Below, one piece after another: positions 50,549-61,162 of a DNA stretch of 64,000 bases. Positions within the stretch are counted from its first letter, which is position 1, and each line of letters begins with the position of its first letter. The position numbers and the translations under genes are program-made. The notes beneath the pieces were generated by a model. The model saw only the letters and a list, made by a program, of their open reading frames with translations, was not told the origin of the DNA and searched no databases. This DNA comes from Mycolicibacterium nivoides (GTDB taxonomy: Bacteria > Actinomycetota > Actinomycetes > Mycobacteriales > Mycobacteriaceae): positions 3,402,727 through 3,466,726 of the forward strand of contig NZ_CP034072.1 of assembly GCF_003855255.1 (NCBI RefSeq), read 5' to 3'.

Positions 50549-50927
50549 TCACCGAGCGATGCCGGGTGCGGTAGGTCAGCACAGCCGCGGCAATGATCAC
50601 CTCGAGCAAAGCCAGCAGCGTCGCCGTCGTCATCATCGCCGAGGCCTGGACAGGGGCCGCCACGGTGTGGTGATGCATGGGCATCGGGGTGTGCAGGGCG
50701 ATCATCGCCAGGCTCATCAACGCGATCGTGCACCAGACTCCGGGGGTGCCGCTGCGCCACAGGTGACCCGCACAGTACAGACAACCCACGATCATCGCCG
50801 CGAGCACCACACCGGCCACCGGGTTGGCGGTCGCGCCGAGCATCACCACGTGCAGCCCTGCCGAGCTCACGGCCAGCAGGGCACACGTCCGGCGCCCGAC
50901 AACACTGCAGGCATGCGCGGCCGACAT
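50529..50927 (-). CDS. Small membrane protein with a Met/His-rich loop
   Basis: A 132-residue membrane protein with about four hydrophobic segments (14-30, 36-52, 65-80 and 96-118). The loop between the third and fourth, [10 protein letters not shown], concentrates Met and His ligands suited to Cu(I)/Cu(II) or another soft metal. The family is not recognised. The gene is convergent with the VOC gene and lies about 100 bases from the divergent asparaginase gene. Confidence 0.65.
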   Translation of the reverse strand: MSAAHACSVVGRRTCALLAVSSAGLHVVMLGATANPVAGVVLAAMIVGCLYCAGHLWRSGTPGVWCTIALMSLAMIALHTPMPMHHHTVAAPVQASAMMTTATLLALLEVIIAAAVLTYRTRHRSVISPSVG

Positions 50928-51027
50928 AGCTCCATCGTCGCAGCAATGGCACGCCTACGCTGCCCGAAACCGGTATGAGCAGCGAAAAGCCCGGTGGGTA
51001 TCCGCCTACCGCCGTAGCGTCTGCCCT

Positions 51028-52104
51028 ATGACCCACTTCAAAGCCCGGCTGACCCGGTCGCCACTGGTGATGGGCACACTCCTTCTCACGGTCGCGCTCA
51101 CGGCGTGTTCGACCAACACTACTTCGCCTGAAGCGACGACAACCCCGGACGGCGCCAAGGGTGAATCGGCAGCGAGCCACGTCGTGGTGATCACCACCGG
51201 GGGGACCATCGCGACGAGCACCGACGCCAACGGCGTGCGCCGCCCGACGGTCAGCGGCGCCGATCTGGCGGCCGGCCTCGACGTCCAGGTCATGGATGTG
51301 ATGAAGAAGGACAGTTCGCAGCTGACACCGGCCGACTGGGATGTGATCGGAGCGGCGGCCAAGAAGGCGGTGGCCGACGGTGCTTCCGGTGTGGTGATCA
51401 CCCACGGCACCGACACGATGGAAGACACCGCGATGTGGCTGGACGTCACCTACAACGGGCCGGCGCCGATAGTGCTGACCGGGGCGCAACGCAGCTCCGA
51501 CGCCCCGGATGCCGACGGGCCGACAAACCTGCGGGACGCGCTGACCGTGGCGGCCAGTCCCGCCGCGCGCGACCAGGGCGTGATGATCATGTTCGCCGGC
51601 GACGTCTTTCAGGCCTTGGGGACCCACAAGGTGAACACCCAGGATCTCCACGCGTTCGGCGGCACCCCGCCGATCGGGTCCGTAGCCGACAACACCTTCA
51701 GGCTGGACCACCCCGCGCAGCGGCCGTTCCTCGGTGAGGTGCCCGCGGTCAGCGCACCCCGGGTCAACGTCGTCGCGGCCTATCCCGGCGACGGCCCGGG
51801 CCCCATCGATGCCGCCGTGGCCGCGGGAGCACGCGGAATCATCGTGGAGGCACTGGGATCCGGCAACGCCGGTGACGGCGTGGTGGACGCGGTACGCCGG
51901 CACGCACCGGCCGGGGTGTCGTTCGGAATCTCCAGCCGCGTCCCGGACGGAGAGGTCATCGCCGAATACGGTCCCGGCGACGACATGGTCAAGGCCGGTG
52001 CGGTGATGGTTCCCCACTTGCGGCCGAGCCAGGCGCGGGTGCTGATGATGGCGGCACTGGCCACCGGTAAGCCGGTGGGCGACGTGATCAAGCGCTGGGG
52101 TTGA
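51028..52104 (+). CDS. L-asparaginase, lipoprotein form
   Basis: A 358-residue exported type II-like asparaginase. The signal peptide ends in LTAC, a lipobox with Cys27, so the enzyme is anchored outside the membrane. The first catalytic motif is [12 protein letters not shown] (Thr of TGGTIA), and the second is [14 protein letters not shown] with the Thr-Asp pair; an [15 protein letters not shown] block follows. It hydrolyses asparagine to aspartate and ammonia, which in mycobacteria supports nitrogen uptake and acid resistance. The ATG at 51028 is preferred because it starts the signal peptide. Confidence 0.92.
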   Translation: MTHFKARLTRSPLVMGTLLLTVALTACSTNTTSPEATTTPDGAKGESAASHVVVITTGGTIATSTDANGVRRPTVSGADLAAGLDVQVMDVMKKDSSQLTPADWDVIGAAAKKAVADGASGVVITHGTDTMEDTAMWLDVTYNGPAPIVLTGAQRSSDAPDADGPTNLRDALTVAASPAARDQGVMIMFAGDVFQALGTHKVNTQDLHAFGGTPPIGSVADNTFRLDHPAQRPFLGEVPAVSAPRVNVVAAYPGDGPGPIDAAVAAGARGIIVEALGSGNAGDGVVDAVRRHAPAGVSFGISSRVPDGEVIAEYGPGDDMVKAGAVMVPHLRPSQARVLMMAALATGKPVGDVIKRWG

Positions 52105-52115
52105 CCATTTGAAAA

Positions 52116-53744
52116 CTAGCTGTCGCCGAGGCCGAGGAGTTTGACGCTCTCGTCCCTCATGTCGACCTTGCGGATCTTTCCCGTCACCGTCATCGGGAAT
52201 TCCTCCACGACAACCACATAGCGCGGGATCTTGTAGTGGGCCAGCTTTCCGGAGGCGAACGCCCGCAGCGCCTCGGCGTCCAGCGGCGCACGGCCCGGTT
52301 TCATCCGGACCCACGCGCAGACCTCCTCGCCGTACTTGGCGTCAGGTACGCCGATCACCTGGGCGTCGTCGATGTCGGGATGGGTATAGAGAAACTCCTC
52401 GATCTCACGGGGATAGACGTTCTCACCGCCCCGGATCACCATGTCCTTGATCCGGCCGACCACCGTGCAGTAGCCGTCCTCACGCATCACCGCCAGGTCC
52501 CCGGTGTGCATCCAGCCGTCGGTGTCGATGGCCTCCGCGGTTTTCGCAGGCTCATCCCAATAGCCGAGCATGACCGAGTAACCGCGGGTGCAGAACTCGC
52601 CGGGCTCCCCGCGCTCGACCGTCTCGCCGGTATCCGGGTCGACGATCTTGACCTCGATGTGCGGATGGGCGCGACCGATGGTGGCGGTACGGCGCTCCAG
52701 ATCGTCATCAACCAGCGTCTGACACGACACCGGTGACGTCTCGGTCATGCCGTAACAGATCGCCACCTCGGCCATATGCATGTCCGCCACCACGTGCTTC
52801 ATCACCTCGACGGGGCACACCGAGCCCGCCATGATCCCGGTCCGCAGTGAGGACAGGTCGAATTGGGCGAAGTCGGGATGCCCGAGCATCGCGATGAACA
52901 TCGTCGGTACCCCGTACAGCGCCGTGCACTCCTCGGATTCGACCGCGGCCAGCGTGATGCCCGGATCGAATCCCGGTGCTGGGATGACGATCGTCGCACC
53001 GTGGGTCAGCGCACCGAGGTTGCCCATCACCATGCCGAAGCAGTGGTAGAACGGCACCGGGATACACACCCGGTCGCCGCGGTCGAAATTGATCAGCCCG
53101 CCGACGAAGAACCCGTTGTTCAGGATGTTGCGATGGCTCAGCGTCGCCCCCTTGGGGAATCCTGTTGTCCCCGACGTGTACTGGATGTTGATCGGGTCGG
53201 TGTTGGACAGCTCGCCGGTCCGCGCCCGCAATTGATCCTCGCCGACCTGCTCGATGTGCAACCGGTCCCAGTCCAGGGTGCCGAGGAAGATGATGTCTTT
53301 CAGCGCCGGACATTCCGCCTGCACTTCGGCCACCATCGTCACGTAGTCGGAGGACTTGAATGCGGTGGCCGACACCAGGGTCCGAATGCCGGATTGCTTG
53401 AGTACGTATGCCAGTTCGTGGGTACGGTACGCCGGGTTGATGTTGACCAGGATCGCGCCGATCTTGGCCGTCGCGAGCTGAAGCATCACCCATTCGGCAC
53501 AGTTGGGCGCCCAGATGCCGACGCGATCGCCCTTCTGTACGCCCAGTGCCATGAGACCACGTGCCACCGCGTCGACCTCGTCGTTGAGCGCGGCATAGGT
53601 CCAGTGCCGCCCGGTGGCCACCTCGACCAGCGCGTCGGCGTCCGGCCCGGCCGCCACCATGCGCTCGAAGTTCGCCCCGATGGTCTCTTCGAGCACGGGA
53701 ACATCGGTAGGGCCACGGTCATAGGAACTCATCGCTGTGTTCAT
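52116..53744 (-). CDS. Acyl-CoA synthetase (FadD-like) 3
   Basis: A 542-residue ANL ligase. P-loop [18 protein letters not shown], the GMTETSPVS motif, MHTGDLAVM and the C-terminal [12 protein letters not shown] lysine site are all present. The N terminus [23 protein letters not shown] resembles medium-chain/FadD35-type fatty acyl-CoA synthetases as I recall them. The ATG at 53744 overlaps the upstream synthetase stop (ATGA), so the two are one operon. Confidence 0.9.
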   Translation of the reverse strand: MNTAMSSYDRGPTDVPVLEETIGANFERMVAAGPDADALVEVATGRHWTYAALNDEVDAVARGLMALGVQKGDRVGIWAPNCAEWVMLQLATAKIGAILVNINPAYRTHELAYVLKQSGIRTLVSATAFKSSDYVTMVAEVQAECPALKDIIFLGTLDWDRLHIEQVGEDQLRARTGELSNTDPINIQYTSGTTGFPKGATLSHRNILNNGFFVGGLINFDRGDRVCIPVPFYHCFGMVMGNLGALTHGATIVIPAPGFDPGITLAAVESEECTALYGVPTMFIAMLGHPDFAQFDLSSLRTGIMAGSVCPVEVMKHVVADMHMAEVAICYGMTETSPVSCQTLVDDDLERRTATIGRAHPHIEVKIVDPDTGETVERGEPGEFCTRGYSVMLGYWDEPAKTAEAIDTDGWMHTGDLAVMREDGYCTVVGRIKDMVIRGGENVYPREIEEFLYTHPDIDDAQVIGVPDAKYGEEVCAWVRMKPGRAPLDAEALRAFASGKLAHYKIPRYVVVVEEFPMTVTGKIRKVDMRDESVKLLGLGDS

Positions 53745-55438
53745 TCCACAAGATCCTCGTATCGGAATTCGGTGGAAATAGGTTCGCCCGCTTCATGAGC
53801 CGCGTCCTCACGCTTGCGCAACTCGACGCGGCGGATCTTGCCCGAGATCGTCTTGGGCAGGTCGAAGAACTCCACCCGGCGCACCTTGAGGTAGGGGGCG
53901 AGATGGTCGCGGGCATAGGCCATGACCTCTTTCGCCGTGTCCGCGTTGGCTTCCCAGCCATCGGCCAGCGCGACATATGCCTTGGGCACCGACAGCCGGG
54001 TGTCGTCGGGTTGCGGTACCACCGCGGCCTCGACCACGGCCGGATGCTCGATCAGCACGCTCTCCAACTCGAACGGCGACACCTTGTAGTCGCTGGACTT
54101 GAACACGTCGTCGGTGCGGCCGATGTAGGTGATGTAGCCGTCCTCGTCACGGCCGGCGACGTCACCGGTGTGGTAGTAACCGCCGGCCATCACGGCCTCA
54201 TTGCGTTGCGGGTCACCGAGATAGCCGGTCATCAGGTTGCGCGGGTGCGCCGCCAGGTCCAGGCAGATCTCCCCCTCGTCGGAGAGCGTCGAGGTGATCG
54301 GATCCACCAGCACCACCGGGACGCCCGGCATCGGCCGGCCCATCGATCCCGGTTTCACCGGCTGGCCGGGGGTGTTGCCGATCAGCAACGAGGTCTCGGT
54401 CTGGCCGAACCCGTCGCGAATCGTCAGCCCCCAGGCCTTTTCCACCTGGGCGATCACATCCGGGTTCAGCGGCTCACCGGCGCCCAGAATCTCCCGGAGC
54501 CCCTCGGGCCGCTCCCCCAGGTCGGCCTGGATCAGCATGCGCCACACCGTCGGCGGGGCGCAGAACGTGTTGACCTCGGCCCGGCGCAACTGACCCAGCA
54601 GTGCCGCCGCATCGAAGCGCGCGTAGTTGTAGACGAAGATCGTCGCCTCGGCGATCCACGGTGCGAAGAAACAGCTCCAGGCGTGCTTGGCCCAGCCGGG
54701 CGAGCTGATCGCGAGGTGCACGTCGCCGGGTTTGACTCCGATCCAGGCCATCGTGGTCAGATGGCCGACCGGGTAGCTAGCCTGGGAGTGCTCGACCAGC
54801 TTCGGCTTGCTCGTGGTGCCGGAGGTGAAGTAGATGAGCATCGGGTCATCGACAGTGGTGCACGCCTCGAACCGCTGCGGTGCCACGTCCTGCGCGTCGG
54901 CGTAGCGGTGCCAGCCTGCCGGCGTCTCGCCGACCGCGATCCGCACGTAGTCGCCGGGCACCTCGGCGAACTTGACCGCATCGGCGGTGTTGGCGATGAC
55001 GAACCGCGCGCCGCCGCGGGCGATGCGATCGGACAGGTCCGCCGGCCCCAACGCCCCGGTCGTCGGCATGATGACCGCGCCCAGCTTGGCGATGGCCAGC
55101 ATCGCCTCCCACAACTCGACCTGATTGCCGAGCATCAACAGGACCCGGTCTCCCTTGCTCACGCCGAGTCCCCGCAGCCAGGCCGCGACGCGGTCGGAGC
55201 GCTGCGCCATCTCGGCAAAGGTCACCTGCTGTTCGGAACCGTCCTCCTCCACGATCCACAGCGCCGTGCGGTCGTTGCCCCTGGCGATGGCGTCGAACCA
55301 GTCGACAGCCCAGTTGAAGGTGCCGCTGATCTGCGGCCAGGCGAATTCCCCGACAGCCTGGGCGTAGTCCGCGATGGTGGCAACCAGCTGGTCACGGGCA
55401 CCGCGGTAGCGGTCCGTGTTGCTCGCGACGACATTCAT
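53741..55438 (-). CDS. Acyl-CoA synthetase, medium-chain (MACS) type
   Basis: A 565-residue ANL ligase of the medium-chain acyl-CoA synthetase branch. P-loop [17 protein letters not shown], the [16 protein letters not shown] segment characteristic of MACS enzymes, [30 protein letters not shown] and the C-terminal lysine motif [14 protein letters not shown] are intact. It is coupled by ATGA to a second synthetase and divergent from a GAF-LuxR regulator. Likely substrates are C4-C12 or aromatic acids. Confidence 0.9.
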   Translation of the reverse strand: MNVVASNTDRYRGARDQLVATIADYAQAVGEFAWPQISGTFNWAVDWFDAIARGNDRTALWIVEEDGSEQQVTFAEMAQRSDRVAAWLRGLGVSKGDRVLLMLGNQVELWEAMLAIAKLGAVIMPTTGALGPADLSDRIARGGARFVIANTADAVKFAEVPGDYVRIAVGETPAGWHRYADAQDVAPQRFEACTTVDDPMLIYFTSGTTSKPKLVEHSQASYPVGHLTTMAWIGVKPGDVHLAISSPGWAKHAWSCFFAPWIAEATIFVYNYARFDAAALLGQLRRAEVNTFCAPPTVWRMLIQADLGERPEGLREILGAGEPLNPDVIAQVEKAWGLTIRDGFGQTETSLLIGNTPGQPVKPGSMGRPMPGVPVVLVDPITSTLSDEGEICLDLAAHPRNLMTGYLGDPQRNEAVMAGGYYHTGDVAGRDEDGYITYIGRTDDVFKSSDYKVSPFELESVLIEHPAVVEAAVVPQPDDTRLSVPKAYVALADGWEANADTAKEVMAYARDHLAPYLKVRRVEFFDLPKTISGKIRRVELRKREDAAHEAGEPISTEFRYEDLVE

Positions 55439-55456
55439 GACAGTTATGCTCTACGT

Positions 55457-55488
55457 CACACTTGCCGCCCGCTACCCCCGAAAGTGTG
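55457..55488. promoter_or_regulatory. Inverted repeat in the MACS/LuxR divergent promoter
   Basis: CACACTT (55457-55463) and AAGTGTG (55482-55488) form a perfect inverted repeat with 18 bases between, in a 58-base divergent promoter. It could bind a dimeric regulator, possibly the adjacent LuxR protein; this is only a pattern. Confidence 0.35.
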
Positions 55489-55496
55489 TACCGACG

Positions 55497-56336
55497 ATGC
55501 GCCCCTGGTTATTGCGGCCCCGCGACGGCGACGCGGTACGCGCCGAGCTGCGCCGCATGGCCACCGATACCGGGCTTCCGCTGGCCTTCGGCGGGGAGGT
55601 GCACGACGACACCCTGCTGTTGAGCGAGTTCTTCGGCACCCGCACCGGCGCCATGCGCGGGCTCGCGGTGCTGCCCCGGGCCGGGCTGGGCGGGGCCAGC
55701 GTGGTGTCCCGCCGCCCCATCTCGGTGCCCGATTACCGGCGGTCTTCGACCATCACCCACGATTACGACGAGCCGGTGCTGACCGAGGGGATCCGCTCGA
55801 TCCTGGCTGTGCCGGTTGTCGTCGACGGCACGGCGCGGGCCGTGCTCTACGGCGCGCACCGCACCAGTGCCCCGATCGGCGACCGGACCGCGGCCGCGAT
55901 GGTGGCCTCGGCCCAGCGATTGAGCGACGAGCTTCGCGTCCGCGACGAGGTGGACCGGCGCCTGCGGATGCGCGAGAGTGCGCTGACCAACTTCACCGAC
56001 CAGCCGGCCGACACCGAACAGATCCGCGAGGTGCACGCCGACCTGCGCCGGCTGGCTGCCGACACCCCAGACCTGGCCGGGCCGCTGCGCGAGCTCGCGG
56101 ACCGGCTGGCTGTCGCCCTGCGTGGCGACCCACCGGCCAGCGCCCCGCTGACCGCGCGGGAGGTCGACGTGCTGGCGCAGGTCGCTCTGGGCTGCACCAA
56201 TGCCGAAGCAGCCCAGCGGCTTTCACTCAAGCCGGAGACCGTGAAGAGTTATCTGCGCAGCGCGGCAGCCAAGCTCGGGGCCCGCAACCGTCACGAGGCG
56301 GTCTCCAAGGCGCGGCGGCTACGCCAGATTCCCTGA
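55497..56336 (+). CDS. GAF-domain LuxR-type transcriptional regulator
   Basis: A 279-residue regulator. The N-terminal two-thirds is a GAF-like sensor (about residues 12-150, with IRSILAVPVVVDGTARAVLYG), followed by a helical linker and a C-terminal LuxR helix-turn-helix (LTAREVDVLAQVALGCTNAE, then LKPETVKSYLRSAAAKL). GAF domains bind small ligands. It is divergent from the acyl-CoA synthetase pair and probably controls it. The ATG at 55497 is preferred; in-frame codons back to 55416 overlap the divergent gene. Confidence 0.87.
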   Translation: MRPWLLRPRDGDAVRAELRRMATDTGLPLAFGGEVHDDTLLLSEFFGTRTGAMRGLAVLPRAGLGGASVVSRRPISVPDYRRSSTITHDYDEPVLTEGIRSILAVPVVVDGTARAVLYGAHRTSAPIGDRTAAAMVASAQRLSDELRVRDEVDRRLRMRESALTNFTDQPADTEQIREVHADLRRLAADTPDLAGPLRELADRLAVALRGDPPASAPLTAREVDVLAQVALGCTNAEAAQRLSLKPETVKSYLRSAAAKLGARNRHEAVSKARRLRQIP

Positions 56337-56368
56337 CCTCGGGACCTGCCTCTGGCAGATTGGGAGGC

Positions 56369-57475
56369 ATGGCTCAGATCCGCCCCTTCCGCATCGCAAT
56401 TCCCGACGCCGATCTCGACGACCTCAAACAGCGACTGAACCGGACCCGATGGCCCGAGGCCGAGTGCGTCGAGGACTGGACCCAGGGCATCCCGCTGGAC
56501 TACACCAAGGATCTGGCGGCCTACTGGGCCAACGAGTACGACTGGCGCGCCCGAGAGGCCGCACTGAACCGGTTCGACCACTTCACCACCGAGATCGATG
56601 GCCTGGACATCCATTTCATCCACCAGCGATCCGCGCGTGAGGACGCGTTCCCACTGCTGATCACCCACGGCTGGCCCGGGTCGATCGTCGAATTCCACAA
56701 GGTCATCGAACCGCTGACCGAGGCCGGATTCGACGTGGTGTGCCCGTCGCTGCCCGGCTACGGGTTCTCCGGCAAACCGAGCGCAACGGGCTGGGGAATC
56801 GGGAAGATCGCGCAAGCCTGGGACACCCTGATGACGCGGTTGGGCTATGACCGCTACGGCGCGCAGGGCGGCGACTGGGGCGCCGCGGTGACGACGCAGA
56901 TCGGCCGCAACGTGGGCTCGTGCGTGGGCATTCACGTGAACATGCCGATCGCGCAGCCGCCGGCCGAGGGCATCGGCGAGATGACCGAGGACCTGCAGGC
57001 GGCCCTGGCCCGGATCGAGTACTACCGCAAGTGGGATTCGGGCTACATGAAGCAGCAGTCCACCCGGCCGCAGACCGTGGGGTACGGACTGGTGGACTCC
57101 CCCGTCGGTCAGCTGGCGTGGATCGTGGAGAAGTTCTGGTCGTGGATGGACTGTGACGGAAACCCCGAGAGCGTGGTGTCCAGAGACGAGATGCTCGACA
57201 ACGTCATGCTCTATTGGCTCACCGCATCGGCGGCCTCATCGGCCCGGCTGTACTGGGAAAGCGCCAACACGTTCGCCGGCGGCGAATATGTCAGCCTGCC
57301 CACCGGTATCGCGTCGTTCCCGCTGGAAATCCTGCGCGCCCCGCGCAGCTGGTGCGAGACCGGCTACAACGTCACCCACTTCACGACGATGCCGCGCGGC
57401 GGACACTTCGCCGCCTTCGAACAGCCGGAATTGTTCGTCGAAGATGTGAAGACGTTCTTCGACACCGTGCGGTGA
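56369..57475 (+). CDS. Epoxide hydrolase (microsomal-EH type)
   Basis: A 368-residue alpha/beta hydrolase with an EHN N-terminal domain (RIAIPDADLDDLKQRLNRTR). HGWPGS forms the oxyanion hole, GGDWGA carries the nucleophilic Asp, and GGHFAAFEQPE carries the catalytic His and is the usual C-terminal block. It opens an epoxide to a diol, a detoxification or catabolic step. GGGAGG lies immediately upstream of the ATG at 56369. It may be in one operon with the LuxR regulator (32-base gap) and the frameshifted gene downstream. Confidence 0.92.
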   Translation: MAQIRPFRIAIPDADLDDLKQRLNRTRWPEAECVEDWTQGIPLDYTKDLAAYWANEYDWRAREAALNRFDHFTTEIDGLDIHFIHQRSAREDAFPLLITHGWPGSIVEFHKVIEPLTEAGFDVVCPSLPGYGFSGKPSATGWGIGKIAQAWDTLMTRLGYDRYGAQGGDWGAAVTTQIGRNVGSCVGIHVNMPIAQPPAEGIGEMTEDLQAALARIEYYRKWDSGYMKQQSTRPQTVGYGLVDSPVGQLAWIVEKFWSWMDCDGNPESVVSRDEMLDNVMLYWLTASAASSARLYWESANTFAGGEYVSLPTGIASFPLEILRAPRSWCETGYNVTHFTTMPRGGHFAAFEQPELFVEDVKTFFDTVR

Positions 57476-57493
57476 GGTACTAGCGTCTTGGGC

Positions 57494-58802
57494 ATGGACC
57501 CGTTGGTGCGTTCCCGTGCTGTCCAGGCCGTGATCTGGGGTATGCCCGCCGTCAACTTCGAGCTGTTGCGCGAAGCGGCAGCCGGAGTCGGCGCGGGCGA
57601 CAACCAGGTGGTGTTCTGGTCGAAGCTGCTGGACTGGAAGAACCAGACCCTGACACCCAACCCGGACACCCTGTACTTCTTCCCGTTCTACAACACCCAG
57701 GCCGGCCCGGTCGTGCTGGAAATCCCTCCCGCCGAAGGCGGTTCGATCACCGGGTCGGTGGACAACGGTTGGCAGGAAGCGCTCGAAGACGTCGGGCCCG
57801 CCGGGGTGGACAAAGGCGCGGGTGGCAAGTACCTGATCCTGCCGCCGGGGTTCGACGGCGAGGTCCCCGCCCGGCTACATCCCGATGCCATCGGCGACGT
57901 ACACCGGATTCGGGGCGCTGCGGTCCAACATCGCATCGAGCGACGACGCCGACGTCGCGGCGGCCGCCGAGTACGGCAAGCGGATCAAGGTCTATCCGCT
58001 GTCCGGTCCGGAACCGACGTCCTTCGCCGACGCGTCGGGTGCGTTGTACGACAGCACGATCCCGTATGACATCCGGTTCTTCGAACTGCTTCACCAGTTC
58101 ATCCAGCGCGAGCAATGGTTGCAGCGGGACCGGGTGATGATCTCGGTGCTGAAGTCGATCGGTATCGAAAAGGGCAAGCCGTTCGAACCCAACGCCGAAT
58201 TAAAGCCGGTACTGGAGGCGGCGGCCGCCGACGCACACGAGCGGCTCGACGCCAACTATCCGGGGTGCTTCACGCCGCCGTATTTCAGCGGGTCCCACTG
58301 GGCCGTGCCCGCCTCACCCGAGGTGGTGCAGGGCATGCAGAGCGGATTCGCCGACCCCGCCAGCTATCCGGTCGACGGGCGCGGCCTGCTGTACTCGTTC
58401 GTCTATTTCAGTGCCAAACACCTCGGGCAGGGCCAGTTCTACGTGATGACGATCGTCGATGCCGACGGTCAGTCGCTCGACGGTGCGGCCACCTATCGAC
58501 TTCGAGTGCCCGCCGACCCGCCGGTTTCGCTGTACTGGTCGGCCACGGTGTACGACCGGGCGACACACGCGCTGATCCGTGACCTGCCGTACGGGAGCCG
58601 CTCCTCACACCGGCCCGACCTCGTGACGAACCCCGACGGGTCCGTCGACATCTACTTCGGCCCGTCTGCCCCAGAAGGCAAGCAGTCCAACTGGATTCCG
58701 ACGAAGCCCGATGGACAGTTCGAGGTACTGTTCCGGCTCTACGGCCCGAAACCCGCCCTGTTCGACAAGACCTGGGCGCTTCCCGACATCGAAAAGCTGT
58801 AG
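57494..58802 (+). pseudogene. DUF1254/DUF1214 protein gene with a one-base frameshift
   Basis: Two frames together encode a normal DUF1254-DUF1214 protein of about 435 residues: frame 1 from ATG 57494 to about 57870, and frame 2 from there to the stop at 58802. At GCCCGGC (about 57869-57874), removing one C gives VPAGYIPMPSATYTGF, the continuous family sequence at the domain junction. Downstream, typical blocks such as IVDADGQSLDGAATYRL and SLYWSATVYD are intact. It may be a true pseudogene, a sequencing error in a C-run, or phase variation. The family's function is not established. Confidence 0.8.
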
Positions 58803-58810
58803 CCGGCGCG

Positions 58811-59218
58811 GTGAACCGCCTGCGCTGGCTCGGCATCGCGGTGATGGTCGTCGCCGTGGGCGGCGGCATGCTGTGGCTGTTGTGGCCGCAACCACGGACG
58901 CCGATCGTCGCCGAAGCCACCGCGGGGCCGTACCTGGTGCGCTTGAAGGGCGATCCACCCAAGGTGGGAGTCGGCCCGCTGACCGTCGAGATCCTGGGAA
59001 GCGCAGGCGAAACCCCGACACCGGAGTGGGTCCGCTTCGAACCGCGGATGCCGGAGATGGGTTTGGCCGCACCCACTGTCGAGGCCACGCCCGAGCGCAT
59101 CGATGACTACCGCGGTGAGGTGGACCTGTCCGCACCGGGCCAGTGGGACGTCATCGTGCGCATCGGTGCAGGCTCGCAGAGCTACGACGCCACGCTGCGC
59201 TTCACCGCCAAGCGATAA
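58811..59218 (+). CDS. Membrane-anchored FixH/YtkA-like protein
   Basis: A 135-residue protein with one N-terminal TM anchor (about 6-25) and an extracytoplasmic beta-sandwich-like domain. VRFEPRMPEMGLAAPTVEATP resembles the MPxMxH-type copper-related region of YtkA/FixH proteins, but the histidine is absent. The GTG at 58811 begins nine bases after the DUF1214 stop, so it may be in the same operon. Function is not assignable. Confidence 0.65.
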   Translation: MNRLRWLGIAVMVVAVGGGMLWLLWPQPRTPIVAEATAGPYLVRLKGDPPKVGVGPLTVEILGSAGETPTPEWVRFEPRMPEMGLAAPTVEATPERIDDYRGEVDLSAPGQWDVIVRIGAGSQSYDATLRFTAKR

Positions 59219-59222
59219 CGAC

Positions 59223-59287
59223 TGCGCGAGCAGACACGAAAGTACCAGTTTCGAACAATTTAGGGTGCTTTCACGTCTTCTCGCGCA
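59223..59287. terminator. Hairpin of the GCGAGCAGAC family
   Basis: Arms 59223-59246 and 59264-59287 form a long imperfect stem that includes GCGCGAGCAGACACGAAAG. It shares the outer GCGAGCAGACAC block with the hairpin at 36542-36601. It lies between the FixH-like gene and the convergent ABC exporter gene and probably ends both transcripts. Confidence 0.65.
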
Positions 59288-59308
59288 GAGAACGTCACGC
59301 TCAGACCG

Positions 59309-61162
59309 TTAGGCCAGCGAGTCGACCCAGGCCCGGTGCAACGCCGCATAGGCCCCGTCGGCCCGGTCCATGAGATCGGCCGGTGCGCCGTCCTCGATGA
59401 TGCGGCCGTGCTCGAGGACGAGTACCCGGTCGGCGATCTGCACCGTGGAGAGCCGGTGTGCGATCACCAGCGCGGTGCGGTCGGCCAACACGGTTTCCAA
59501 CGCGCGCTGCACCATTCGTTCGCTCGGGATGTCCAGTGAGGACGTCGCCTCATCCAGGATCAGTACCGCCGGATCTGCCAGGAATGCCCGGGCGAACGCC
59601 ACCAGCTGACGCTGCCCCGCCGACAGCCGGCCACCGCGCTTGGCGACGTCGGTGTCATATCCGTCGGGCAATGTCTCGATGAAGCGGTCCGCACCGACCG
59701 CGGCGGCGGCCTCCCGCACCTGCTCATCGGTGGCCCCGGGACGTCCGAACCGGATGTTGTCGGCGACCGTCCCGGAGAACATGAAGTTCTCCTGCGTGAC
59801 CATCACGACGTGGCGGCGCAGGTCCGCCTGTGCGAGCTCGCGCAGATCCACGCCGTCCAGCGTCACCGATCCGGCCGTGGGATCGTAGAACCGGGCGATC
59901 AACTTGGCGATGGTGGTCTTGCCCGCGCCGGTGGTACCCACGAGTGCCACGGTCTGGCCGGCCGGCACCGAGAGCTCAAGCCCGGGCAGCACCGGGCGGC
60001 CCGGCGCATACTCGAACCGGACATCATGGAACATGATGTCGCCCTTCGGGTCCGGCAGTGCCACGGGCACCTCCGGATCGGCGATGGCGGGCCGCTGGGC
60101 CAGCACCCCGGCCAGCTTCTCCAGAGCCGAGGACGCCGACTGGAAGGTGTTGAAGAACTGCGAGATCTCCTGCATCGGTTCGAAGAACATCCGCAGGTAC
60201 AGCAGGAACGCGGCCAGCGTGCCGATGGTCATCTCACCGTGCAGCACCCGAGAACCGCCGTAGAGCAGCACCACGCCCGTGGTGAGGTTGCCGACCAGCT
60301 TGACGCCGGGCATGAAGATCGCCAGCAGCTTGAAGGTCTTCTCGTTGATCGCCCGGTACTCGTCGGCGACGTCGTCGAAGATCTCCTGGTTGCGCGGCTC
60401 ACGCCGGTAGGCCTGTACCGCCTTGATCCCCGTCATGGTCTCGACGAACTGCACGATCACCAGCGCCGCGCTTTCCCGCACCAGCCGGTAGGTCTTGCCC
60501 GACTCGTTGCGGAACCACCACACCAGGGCGACCAGGATCGGGAACGCCGCCAGGCACATCAGACCCAGCCGCCAGTCGAGCGCGACCAGCAGGATCGCGG
60601 TACCGAACAACGTCAGCACCGCGGTGATCAGGCTGTCGAAACCGGTTTCCAGCATGTCCTGGATGGCCTCGACGTCATTGGTGGACCGGCTGACCACCCG
60701 GCCCGACGTATACCGGTCGTGGAAGGCCACATCGAGCTTGCCGAAATGGCGGAAGACCCGCCGGCGCAACTCCAACAGCACCCGCTGCCCGACCCGGCCG
60801 GAGCGGCGCAGGAAGAACATACGGCTGATCGCCTGCACGATCACGACCGCGCACAGCGTGCCGACGATGAGCATCAGCTCACGGGCCGGGCCGCCCTCCA
60901 GAATCGGTGGGATGCCCCGGTCGATACCGCGCTGCACCAGGATCGGAACCGAAAGCCGGGCAGTGTTTTCGACGACGACCACCAGCGCCAGCACGGCGAC
61001 CGTCCACCGGTAGGGGCGCAGCAATGACATGAGCAACGCCCGGGCCTCCCGGCGCCGGGGCACGCTCTCGTCGATCGGAAGTGCGGACGCGCCGGCGGGG
61101 GTGCCGTCGGAGTCATCCTGCTCGTCGTCGGTCAGCCGGCCGCGCCATTGTGTAGTTGTCAT
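59309..61162 (-). CDS. ABC exporter half-transporter (subunit 2 of a heterodimer)
   Basis: A 617-residue type IV ABC half-exporter with six TM segments and a C-terminal nucleotide-binding domain. Walker A is VGTTGAGKTT, the signature reads LSAGQRQ (not LSGGQ), Walker B is VLILDEATSSLD with the catalytic glutamate present. Together with the neighbour, which has aspartate at that place, this fits a heterodimer with one degenerate ATP site. The ATG at 61162 overlaps the upstream subunit's stop (ATGA). The substrate (lipid, drug or peptide) is unknown. Confidence 0.9.
   Translation of the reverse strand: MTTTQWRGRLTDDEQDDSDGTPAGASALPIDESVPRRREARALLMSLLRPYRWTVAVLALVVVVENTARLSVPILVQRGIDRGIPPILEGGPARELMLIVGTLCAVVIVQAISRMFFLRRSGRVGQRVLLELRRRVFRHFGKLDVAFHDRYTSGRVVSRSTNDVEAIQDMLETGFDSLITAVLTLFGTAILLVALDWRLGLMCLAAFPILVALVWWFRNESGKTYRLVRESAALVIVQFVETMTGIKAVQAYRREPRNQEIFDDVADEYRAINEKTFKLLAIFMPGVKLVGNLTTGVVLLYGGSRVLHGEMTIGTLAAFLLYLRMFFEPMQEISQFFNTFQSASSALEKLAGVLAQRPAIADPEVPVALPDPKGDIMFHDVRFEYAPGRPVLPGLELSVPAGQTVALVGTTGAGKTTIAKLIARFYDPTAGSVTLDGVDLRELAQADLRRHVVMVTQENFMFSGTVADNIRFGRPGATDEQVREAAAAVGADRFIETLPDGYDTDVAKRGGRLSAGQRQLVAFARAFLADPAVLILDEATSSLDIPSERMVQRALETVLADRTALVIAHRLSTVQIADRVLVLEHGRIIEDGAPADLMDRADGAYAALHRAWVDSLA

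Noticed and set aside
53795..57475. A 1226-codon open frame on the plus strand
   Set aside because: Only the part from 56369 on is real (epoxide hydrolase). The rest is antisense to a synthetase and out of frame through the LuxR gene.
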